Positions 16,576-23,134 of a stretch of DNA of 39,307 nucleotides are shown here, piece after piece. The notes beneath the pieces were generated by a model, which did not search any database, was not told where the DNA came from, and saw nothing but the letters and a program-made list of their open reading frames with translations. Both the position numbers and the translations under genes were made by a program. Numbering within the stretch: the stretch's first letter is position 1; each line of letters starts with the position of its first letter. This stretch comes from Dyadobacter luteus (GTDB lineage Bacteria > Bacteroidota > Bacteroidia > Cytophagales > Spirosomataceae), in assembly GCF_003383615.1 (NCBI RefSeq), contig NZ_QNUL01000040.1:1-39307 (forward strand), written 5' to 3'.

Positions 16576-17688
16576 TTATAGCGCATTGCCGATACCGGGG
16601 TCAGCCAGTTTCGGATTGCTGATAAACTGTTCGTCAGATAGCGTTCGGAGGAACGCGATAATAGATTGCTTCTCGGAAGAAGTGAGTGAAAGTCCGGTTC
16701 TGCCGTCTGCCCTGATTAGTAAAGGATCCAGTGTTCCCAATTTTTGAACGCTGTCGGTGTAATGATCCAGTACTTCATTCAAAGTGTGGTAACGTCCGTC
16801 GTGCATATATGGAGCTGTATAACCCACATTCCGTAGACTGGGGACTTTAAATTTGTACATATCCTGCTCAGCTCCGGTAATATCAAACCGACCTTTATCG
16901 TCTCCGGGCATAGGCATCAGTCCGTTATTCCGCATCGATTGATCTGTAAATAATTCGCCTTGGTGACAGGTGCTGCAGTTTTTCTGAAACAAAAGCATTC
17001 CTTCTTTTTCCTGTGCATTCAAGGCATTGGCGTCACCCAGTTTGTAGAAATCATATTTAGAACTCGCAGAAACCATTGTCATCATAAACTGTGACAAAGC
17101 TTTCATAATACGTTCACTATTGATCTCGTCTGTACCAAATGCCTCCTTGAACATCTTCGGATAATTCACCGGAATTTTAGATTTCGGATCAGGCGTGTTT
17201 TTCAGTTTTGCGATGATATCGGGTACATTGGTATCCATCTCAACCGGATTTTGTATCGGATTGAAAGGAAGCAAATCCAGATCATGTACACCTCCATCCC
17301 AGAAAAAAGACGTTTGCCATGCTACATTCTGAACAGCAGGAGAGTTTCTGATTCCCAGCAGATCATCTACGCCATGACTCAACTCATGTCCGTGATGCGT
17401 AAAAGCTGCCTGTTGCTGATGACAGGTTCCGCAGCCGATTTGGTTAGTACGCGAAAGAATGCCATCGTAAAAAAGAAACCGACCGAGTTCCACACCTTCT
17501 TCTGTAAGTGGATTTTTTGATATATCGTATACAGGATCAGGAAAGTGTGCAGGTTTTTTCCATTCAATGGGCGTTGTTCCCTCCTTGTCGGGAGTTACCT
17601 CTTCTTCCGCAGTTTTGGGCGAACATGCTAACCAGACCGATACGATGCACACCGGCAGAATACACGCTGCATATTTTTGCCATTTCAT
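16576..17688 (-). CDS. MauG/MbnH-like diheme cytochrome c peroxidase family lipoprotein (copy 1)
   Basis: A 370-aa protein from ATG 17688 (MKWQKY), chosen because it leaves 13 nt after the MbnP stop, while the longer frame to 17718 would overlap it and spoil the signal. Lipobox WLAC (Cys22). Heme sites are CGTCH (86-90) and CSTCH (238-242), with APYMHDGRY later. It is a paralogue of the protein at 13292-14338, with a longer linker between the hemes (IPVNYPKMFKEAFG region) and extra His residues after heme 1 (HHGHELSHG). It is likely the Trp-oxidising partner of the MbnP encoded just upstream. Confidence 0.92.
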   Translation of the reverse strand: MKWQKYAACILPVCIVSVWLACSPKTAEEEVTPDKEGTTPIEWKKPAHFPDPVYDISKNPLTEEGVELGRFLFYDGILSRTNQIGCGTCHQQQAAFTHHGHELSHGVDDLLGIRNSPAVQNVAWQTSFFWDGGVHDLDLLPFNPIQNPVEMDTNVPDIIAKLKNTPDPKSKIPVNYPKMFKEAFGTDEINSERIMKALSQFMMTMVSASSKYDFYKLGDANALNAQEKEGMLLFQKNCSTCHQGELFTDQSMRNNGLMPMPGDDKGRFDITGAEQDMYKFKVPSLRNVGYTAPYMHDGRYHTLNEVLDHYTDSVQKLGTLDPLLIRADGRTGLSLTSSEKQSIIAFLRTLSDEQFISNPKLADPGIGNAL

Positions 17689-17701
17689 AAGCACAATCTG
17701 A

Positions 17702-18511
17702 TTAGTGGATATGATCAATGGTAAACATGCCCGAGTAGTTGTTGGCGATTTGCTGCGATTTCTCTTGCTGAGATCCCATCACCATTACATTTTCCGCAAT
17801 ACTCAGGTTTGTGCCGGGGCCGTTGAATAGCTTCAGTAAATCCACCACAAGGTGCACTTCCGGAGTTTTACCGGTCTCACTAACGGGAGCAGTAAGAGCT
17901 CCGAATGGAATAGTCACAATCCTTGTATTGTTTACTGTCCGCTCGTTATAACCTCCGAAAAGACCAATATGGTAATAAAACTTCCTGTTAATGGATGTAG
18001 CGACAGAAGAAACCCCTTCCAGTTTGACGAATATATAGCCGGAATTCCATTGCCAGTACATACCATCCTCAGCCATAGATCCGCCAGGATCAAGTACTCC
18101 TTTTCTTTTCGAGATATCGGCGGTATTCCGAAGACTGTCCACGCCAACCATAAACTCAATTTCTTTATAGTCGCCTTCCGGCACATTGTTAAGCGTAACA
18201 AACTGGCTTGCCTTTACACTTTCCTTGATCAGAAAATAGCTGGAGTCCTGAGGTACCGTGTATACGGATCCATTCGCTTTTTTGAGCTTAATGTTTGAAA
18301 TGAAATAATCTAATTTGGTAACTGTAAAATCTTCATTCGCTGCATTCTGATAGGTAACGCTATTTAAAACCAGATTTTTTTCACCTACTACGTTATCGAA
18401 TTCTATGCGAAGTTTACCTCCTGGTACGGGCTCCACGTCGTTACATGCATAAAGTGCGAATAGAGTAAGAATGGCCAAGAGGGAGGTATAATATTTTGAA
18501 AAAATATTCAT
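17702..18511 (-). CDS. MbnP-family copper-binding lipoprotein (copy 1)
   Basis: A 269-aa lipoprotein (LYAC, Cys23) with the full MbnP signature: KLDYFISNIKL (66-76), FMVGVDSLRN (120-129), the GVLDP turn (138-142), and the core MYWQWNSGYIFVKLEG (151-166) with Trp153 and Trp155. It ends in MFTIDHIH, and the C-terminal His residues are typical of the family. In characterised MbnP a Trp is converted to kynurenine by MbnH and helps bind copper; which Trp here is the target cannot be read from sequence. Its diheme partner follows after 13 nt. Confidence 0.92.
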   Translation of the reverse strand: MNIFSKYYTSLLAILTLFALYACNDVEPVPGGKLRIEFDNVVGEKNLVLNSVTYQNAANEDFTVTKLDYFISNIKLKKANGSVYTVPQDSSYFLIKESVKASQFVTLNNVPEGDYKEIEFMVGVDSLRNTADISKRKGVLDPGGSMAEDGMYWQWNSGYIFVKLEGVSSVATSINRKFYYHIGLFGGYNERTVNNTRIVTIPFGALTAPVSETGKTPEVHLVVDLLKLFNGPGTNLSIAENVMVMGSQQEKSQQIANNYSGMFTIDHIH

Positions 18512-18624
18512 AATAATATGGATATAGCAGATAGTATCAACCTCATAGCGAAGCTAATACCTATCCTGATTAAAGTTCAAGATGAATGTATCAATTCACC
18601 AGACCATACGGCTGGCGTTATCTC

Positions 18625-19020
18625 TTAAACGAGCGGGGGGTGAAAAATATCATCGGCCATTAAAAATGCCGTAAAAGGGGATGCATAATCAAACGGAACC
18701 TTATCCGAGATTACTTTAAAGGGTACTTCAACTTTAAAATAGGGGTGGTGATTGGTATTCATGACCTGATAAATCAGGCTTGCCATATAATCCTGTTCAG
18801 CCTGGCGCTCTTCCTGCTTTTTTGCTGCTTCTATTTTTTTAGCGAGGTAGCATTTTCCATTACAGTTGAGTTGAGGACGGTTTTTATTCTCACAAAGATT
18901 GGCAACAATGTAATCGCGACGGATCTCGAAATCAAGATATAACAATGGAATCACCCATGCTTTCACAAACATCAGGCCAAGCAGACCAAGGGCTATACAT
19001 TGTTTTAAAGTTGCTTTCAC
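18625..19020 (-). CDS. Small membrane-anchored CNGKC protein (copy A)
   Basis: A 131-aa protein with a GTG start, one N-terminal membrane helix (about 8-29) and the conserved block RRDYIVANLCENKNRPQLN followed by CNGKCYLAKK (Cys43, Cys53, Cys57). A Lys/Glu-rich helix (60-80) and a C-terminal half without motifs follow. It is the first gene of the copper locus and matches copy B at 15248-15628 closely in the block and poorly elsewhere, so the Cys block is what selection keeps. A TACCTTTG box lies about 43 nt upstream. Confidence 0.82.
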   Translation of the reverse strand: MKATLKQCIALGLLGLMFVKAWVIPLLYLDFEIRRDYIVANLCENKNRPQLNCNGKCYLAKKIEAAKKQEERQAEQDYMASLIYQVMNTNHHPYFKVEVPFKVISDKVPFDYASPFTAFLMADDIFHPPLV

Positions 19021-19062
19021 AATACAATCAACGAATGAAAGACGGATAACAGTATCCGGCTA

Positions 19063-19070
19063 CAAAGGTA
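19063..19070 (-). promoter_or_regulatory. -7 promoter box of the MbnP/MbnH locus
   Basis: On the - strand this reads TACCTTTG, an exact TAnnTTTG. No -33 TTG is seen at the right distance, which would suit an activator-dependent or weak promoter. It is the only good promoter element found for the run of genes from 19020 leftward. Confidence 0.45.
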
Positions 19071-19133
19071 AATAGGGAATGGATACGTCTGACCTCTTCT
19101 ACTAAATTTTACATGCGCCGCCACAAATTGATT

Positions 19134-19793
19134 TTAGCGTATCCTATAGAAAAACTGGGCTGTGATACCTCCGGTTGCATATATGATTAAATCTGAACTT
19201 GCCGAAACACCCATACCCGGATAGTAGGACGGTTCCAGTTCTCCCATCCGCAGGGCCGTACTTATCTGTCCTGAAACACGGATGAATGATTTCTTTCCTG
19301 TTGTAAAATCATAGCCCAGGTAGCCATGTACTCCGGCGGCTAAGTTGTTATAGCGGAAATGATGCCTGTAATCGCCAAAGACAGGGCCCTCAAATAGGTG
19401 ACGTCCTGAATAAACACTCCATGAAACCAAAGGTCCATAGCCAATGCGCAGAGGAAATCTTGTATGACTGGTTTCAAAGCCCGCTTTAAAATAGATGCCC
19501 TGAAAATTCTCTCTGGTACCCGGGTACATGGGATTTTTGGTTGTGGAGCCGTTCACATAGCCGGCAGAAAGAAGAATAAACTTACGGGGTAGCTTTCCGT
19601 TCATCCTTAGCGTTGGCTCTACCACAAGTGTATTATGTGTAAAATATTTCTCTCTGAGTACGAATGAAGGTATACTTTGAAAGACATCAAGCCCAAGAGA
19701 TATCTGTTTGGGTGGGGTAGATAAACTGTCGGTCTGTGCAAATGAAATATGACTTGCAACAGCGAGGATCAATAAGAATAACGCCTTTTTCAT
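19134..19793 (-). CDS. Putative outer-membrane beta-barrel protein
   Basis: A 219-aa protein from ATG 19793 (MKKALFLLIL) with a signal peptide ending at FAQ (about 20). Beta strands with many aromatic residues run to the last residues QFFYRIR, as in outer-membrane barrels. No named family is recognised. Its ATG overlaps the TGA of the preceding gene (ATGA), so the two are translationally coupled. Confidence 0.8.
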   Translation of the reverse strand: MKKALFLLILAVASHISFAQTDSLSTPPKQISLGLDVFQSIPSFVLREKYFTHNTLVVEPTLRMNGKLPRKFILLSAGYVNGSTTKNPMYPGTRENFQGIYFKAGFETSHTRFPLRIGYGPLVSWSVYSGRHLFEGPVFGDYRHHFRYNNLAAGVHGYLGYDFTTGKKSFIRVSGQISTALRMGELEPSYYPGMGVSASSDLIIYATGGITAQFFYRIR

Positions 19794-20251
19794 AGTGCAG
19801 CACTTACAAAAATACCACCCTGATGACCACCCCATCCTTTACTCTCTCCGACAAATGGAATGGCTGTCACATGTAGGTACGAAAATGTTGATTTACCCTG
19901 GACATCATCTACATCTACTACAAATCCGCAACCTTCCTGGTGATAGAATAGTCGTTCGTATGAGAGGGTTAATGTATCTGTACGGTTTTCGAAATCAAAT
20001 ATATAGGTGGTTTGATCGGCGTTCAAAGATATAGGAAGTTGGAATTCCCGGTAATCGCGGAATTCTGTTGTGATGCTGTCTCTAAGATTTACAAAGGCAT
20101 CATTATTGAGGGCTCCAAGGGCAGTTATTTTATTGAGCTTATTGTCGGCCACATTGATGCTCAGCGAAAAGGTAAGTTCCCTTTGAGGCCCACATTCCAT
20201 GCAGCTTTGAAATAGGGGAAGTAAGAAAAGTAAAAGGAGAATTTTTTTCAT
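19790..20251 (-). CDS. Cys-containing lipoprotein, possibly DUF6452
   Basis: A 153-aa lipoprotein from ATG 20251 (MKKILLLLFL) with lipobox FQSC (Cys17) and a further Cys in MECGP (Cys20) and in HQEGCGF. It is predicted mostly beta. The Cys pattern and length resemble the Bacteroidota family DUF6452, which I propose with low certainty. A textbook promoter lies directly upstream, and the gene ends in an ATGA overlap with the barrel gene at 19134-19793. Confidence 0.75.
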   Translation of the reverse strand: MKKILLLLFLLPLFQSCMECGPQRELTFSLSINVADNKLNKITALGALNNDAFVNLRDSITTEFRDYREFQLPISLNADQTTYIFDFENRTDTLTLSYERLFYHQEGCGFVVDVDDVQGKSTFSYLHVTAIPFVGESKGWGGHQGGIFVSAAL

Positions 20252-20284
20252 GCAGAGAGGTTGAAGTTGTACGTTGAGAGACAG

Positions 20285-20315
20285 CAAACCTAACTAAATG
20301 GTTGGAGCGAATCAA
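20285..20315 (-). promoter_or_regulatory. Consensus Bacteroidota promoter
   Basis: On the - strand, TTG (20315-20313), exactly 20 bp, then TAGGTTTG (20292-20285) match the consensus fully. The expected start is about 27 nt before the ATG at 20251. It is the best promoter in the window. Confidence 0.75.
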
Positions 20316-20420
20316 TGATCTAAGCTGAAATTCAATAAATAATCAGCTACATCTGATATACAAGAGGATTTTTAACTTTTAATCAATTTGCGGGATAGGT
20401 AAACCAAAGGTTGATTTTGT

Positions 20421-20428
20421 TATTTTTG
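20421..20428 (+). promoter_or_regulatory. -7 box before the Uma2 remnant
   Basis: TATTTTTG matches TAnnTTTG exactly, 24 nt before the ATG at 20452. No good -33 element is seen at the right distance. Confidence 0.4.
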
Positions 20429-20451
20429 TTAAAATCAGATTTGTGATCATC

Positions 20452-20619
20452 ATGCCAGCAGTGCCACAAACTACATATTCAGAAGAAGAATATCTGAACC
20501 TGGAAGAAAAAGCTGAAACCTTCACAATTCGCTCGATTGAAGCTAGGCTCTTGCTATCACATATTTACCCTGGTACAGATAATGTTAAAGAGGGCTGGAT
20601 TACGCCCGAAGAGTAATTT
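20452..20619 (+). pseudogene. Uma2-family nuclease remnant with internal deletion
   Basis: An intact 55-codon frame. The first part, PQTTYSEEEYLNLEEKAE, looks like the N-terminus of Uma2 (DUF820) endonucleases. The second part, TIRSIEARLLLSHIYPGTDNV, looks like their C-terminal end, where a strand of the form SIxxxLxLxxIY closes the protein. The catalytic core of about 130 residues is missing, and the join is in frame. This is best explained as an internal deletion leaving a short frame with a promoter-like box. An alternative is a genuine unrelated small protein. Confidence 0.55.
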
Positions 20620-20622
20620 TTC

Positions 20623-20630
20623 TATCTTTG
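20623..20630 (+). promoter_or_regulatory. exbB -7 promoter box
   Basis: TATCTTTG matches TAnnTTTG exactly. Transcription would start near 20637, giving a leader of about 100 nt that includes a small hairpin (TGCCCT 20629-20634 / AGGGCA 20648-20653). Confidence 0.5.
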
Positions 20631-20734
20631 CCCTTTGAACAATAAGGAGGGCATTAGTCCGTTTATGTTCAAAGTCATTTTAAGGCTGAATAACCCTTTA
20701 TTTATTAAGCTTAACCATTCACTTTCACAATTAT

Positions 20735-21415
20735 ATGATGCTTCTACAAGCACTTACTGACTCTACTGTGGCAGCTCCCGTTGCTGACCAGGGACTATCT
20801 ATTATTGACTTGCTTGCAAAAGGGGGCTGGGTGATGCTTCCGCTAGGGCTGTTGTTTTTAGGTACATTGTTCCTGATTATTGAAAGATTCCTGGCCATCG
20901 GTGCCAACGGTAAAATCGATCCGCAGTTTGTAGATAATGTAAAGGATTTTATTCAGCAAGGAAATCTTAAGTCGGCGGAGTCTTCCTGCCGCAATCAGCG
21001 TAATGCAAGTGGTCGTATTCTGGAGCGTGCTATCAGCCGTATTGGTTACCCGATCAAGGATATTGAGACTACCATTGAGAATGCAAGCCAGATAGAAATT
21101 CAGCGCATGGAAGGTAATCTGCCCTATCTTGGGGTTATCGCGGGTATTGCACCTATGCTTGGTTTCGTAGGTACGATTTCGGGTATTATTCGTATTTTCT
21201 ACGATATTTCTATTTCGAACGACTTCAATATCAGTACCATTGCCGGCGGTATGTATGAAAAAATGATCACTTCCGGATCTGGTCTGATCATCGGTTTGAT
21301 CGCTTATGCAGGATACCACCTTCTGAACATGAAAATTGACCGTTTTGCTTTGAAATTGCAAATGGCTGCTTCCGACTTCCTGGATGTGTTGCAGCGTCCG
21401 GTTAATTCCAAATAA
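20735..21415 (+). CDS. exbB: ExbB/TolQ-type proton channel protein
   Basis: A 226-aa inner-membrane protein of the MotA/TolQ/ExbB family, which with ExbD uses the proton motive force to power TonB. TM1 lies at about 31-50, followed by a cytoplasmic helical domain (60-128). TM2 (LGVIAGIAPMLGFVGTISGI, 132-151) has the conserved Gly/Pro pattern, and TM3 (SGSGLIIGLIAYAGYHLL) follows. Two adjacent ATGs exist at 20735 and 20738. exbD follows 43 nt later; no tonB gene is in view. Confidence 0.93.
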   Translation: MMLLQALTDSTVAAPVADQGLSIIDLLAKGGWVMLPLGLLFLGTLFLIIERFLAIGANGKIDPQFVDNVKDFIQQGNLKSAESSCRNQRNASGRILERAISRIGYPIKDIETTIENASQIEIQRMEGNLPYLGVIAGIAPMLGFVGTISGIIRIFYDISISNDFNISTIAGGMYEKMITSGSGLIIGLIAYAGYHLLNMKIDRFALKLQMAASDFLDVLQRPVNSK

Positions 21416-21458
21416 GCAGTAGTGCTGGTCATAGTTCAAAAAATTTAAAGTTATTTAA

Positions 21459-21851
21459 ATGAAAATACGTCGTAAGAGTCGGTTTGCTCCGGAAGTGTTT
21501 ACGCACTCGCTCAACGATATTATGTTTTTCCTGCTGCTGTTTTTCCTGATCATTTCTACGATGTCCAATCCGAATGTGATCAAACTGATGCTTCCTAAAG
21601 CATCGGCAACACAACAGATGTATAAGAAACAAATAACACTTTCGATCGACGATCAGAAGGTTTATTATATCGACAAAGAGCCGATTGCTTTTGATGCGCT
21701 TGAAGCAGAGTTGCAGAATATCTTTGCAGGTGTGGAAGATCGTACCATCGTTTTGAGAGTAGATAAAAATCTTGCAGTTCAGGATCTTGTAGATGTACTG
21801 GAACTTGGAGCCAAGCAGGATATCAAAATGGTCATGGCTACAGCGAAATAG
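21459..21851 (+). CDS. exbD: ExbD/TolR-type energy transducer
   Basis: A 130-aa protein with a short cytosolic basic start, one membrane helix (about 21-36) with the proton-carrying Asp20 at its start (SLNDIMFFLLLFF), and a periplasmic domain with VEDRTIVLRVDKNLAVQDLVDVLELG typical of ExbD/TolR. It forms the proton channel with the upstream ExbB and would energise TonB-dependent receptors such as the SusC at 365-3676. Confidence 0.92.
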   Translation: MKIRRKSRFAPEVFTHSLNDIMFFLLLFFLIISTMSNPNVIKLMLPKASATQQMYKKQITLSIDDQKVYYIDKEPIAFDALEAELQNIFAGVEDRTIVLRVDKNLAVQDLVDVLELGAKQDIKMVMATAK

Positions 21852-21931
21852 AGCCCTCTGGTCTGTACGCTTTTCAGCGGGCTGAACGGTAGAACCCGGA
21901 AACTGAACGGTAGACCTCAGAAATAGAGCTT

Positions 21932-21985
21932 ATAACATAAAAAACGCCTTGTGAATTCCGGTTCGCAAGGCGTTTTTATGTTATA
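21932..21985. terminator. Bidirectional terminator between exbD and oxidoreductase gene
   Basis: A long stem of about 19 bp (ATAACATAAAAAACGCCTTG pairing with CAAGGCGTTTTTATGTTAT, 21932-21951 and 21966-21984) contains A and T runs, so it works for both convergent genes. It overlaps the stop codon of the - strand gene. Upstream, CTGAACGGTAGA occurs twice (21882-21893, 21903-21914). Confidence 0.9.
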
Positions 21986-23024
21986 ACATCACCGTATGAG
22001 CTGATTCAGCACTTTGATATATTCTCTCAACGATCTCCTGTAGTACAGCGCCCTGCGTCGCGTTGCAGATGTTAGAGGGTTTACCAAGACATGCATCGAT
22101 AAAAGCATGCGTATTTTTTAGCTGCCAGTTCGATTTTTCGACGAATGGAAAATGGGTATCTGTCAACTCTCCGGCTATTTCAGTGAACATCACCGGAGGA
22201 TTTAGCATGGCGCCGGCATTGCTGCCAAACACTTCAAGGTTGACACTCTCCTCTTCTTTCTGATTCAGTGCAAATGAGCACGACAAAGAAATACTGGTAT
22301 TATCAGAAAATGAAAGATGAGTGAAGCAGGCATCTTCCACCTCGAATTTGGATGGATCCCAGTTTCCCTTTAGTCCCTTTCCGCCGGTATTGCCAATAAG
22401 GTCATAAGTATTACCCAGGATTTGCTTGGGTGTCTGGTAATCCAGTAAATCCAGTGCCAGATCAAGTATATGAACACCGAGATCAATAAGTGCCCCGCCT
22501 CCCTGAATTTCTTTATTCGTGAAGTTGCCCCAGCCGGGAATGCCTCTTCTACGCAGGTAGGTAGCTTTGATGTGGTAGATATTTCCAAACCGGCCTTCCT
22601 CCTGCAACTTCTTTAAAATGGAGAACTCATGAGACTGTCTTCTCTGGAAATTGTAGGCAAGGACTTTCCCTTTGCTAAGTGCTAACTCAGCCATTTCACG
22701 TGCCTGCTGTGCATTTAATCCCGGCGGCTTCTCGCACAATACATGGCATCCATTTTCGAGTGCTTGCATCGTGAATTGGTGGTGCAGATGATTGGCTGTA
22801 CAATTGAAGATCAGATCAGGTTTAAGATCGCTTTTGTACATTTCCGCTGCATCGTCGAATGCTAATGGAATACCGTGTTGATTCGCTAAAACACGTGCCT
22901 TGTTTATATCGCGACTGCATATGGCTACTATTTCAACTTCTTCGTTGAGCGCTTTAAGTGCCGGAATGTGATTCTGACTGGCAATATGCCCGCCACCGAT
23001 GATTGCTGCTTTAAACTTCGCCAT
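21981..23024 (-). CDS. Gfo/Idh/MocA family NAD(P)-dependent oxidoreductase
   Basis: A 347-aa protein from ATG 23024 (MAKFKAAIIG); the longer frame adds eight residues before the natural Rossmann start. The nucleotide-binding motif GGGHIA (10-15) and the EKP motif (98-100) are intact, and the C-terminal half has the family's GGALIDLGVHILDL catalytic segment. It probably oxidises or reduces a sugar or cyclitol; the substrate is not readable. There is no signal peptide. It is a single gene between two terminators. Confidence 0.92.
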   Translation of the reverse strand: MAKFKAAIIGGGHIASQNHIPALKALNEEVEIVAICSRDINKARVLANQHGIPLAFDDAAEMYKSDLKPDLIFNCTANHLHHQFTMQALENGCHVLCEKPPGLNAQQAREMAELALSKGKVLAYNFQRRQSHEFSILKKLQEEGRFGNIYHIKATYLRRRGIPGWGNFTNKEIQGGGALIDLGVHILDLALDLLDYQTPKQILGNTYDLIGNTGGKGLKGNWDPSKFEVEDACFTHLSFSDNTSISLSCSFALNQKEEESVNLEVFGSNAGAMLNPPVMFTEIAGELTDTHFPFVEKSNWQLKNTHAFIDACLGKPSNICNATQGAVLQEIVERIYQSAESAHTVML

Positions 23025-23077
23025 GGTTTGAGTTTTGAGATCAGGCAAATTTATACAATCATGTCAGATCACCATAG

Positions 23078-23104
23078 AAAAACCTGACTTATAGAAATCA
23101 GGCT
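23078..23104 (-). terminator. Terminator of the blaI-M56 operon
   Basis: CCTGA (23083-23087) pairs with TCAGG (23098-23102), followed on the - strand by a run of five T. It ends the transcript of the two M56 genes. Confidence 0.7.
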
Positions 23105-23134
23105 TTGAGAATAATAAGAAAATATCAATTTGGT

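Noticed and set aside
21882..21914. Direct repeat CTGAACGGTAGA as an attachment site
   Set aside because: Only two 12-bp copies 21 bp apart, with no integrase, tRNA gene or element boundary nearby.
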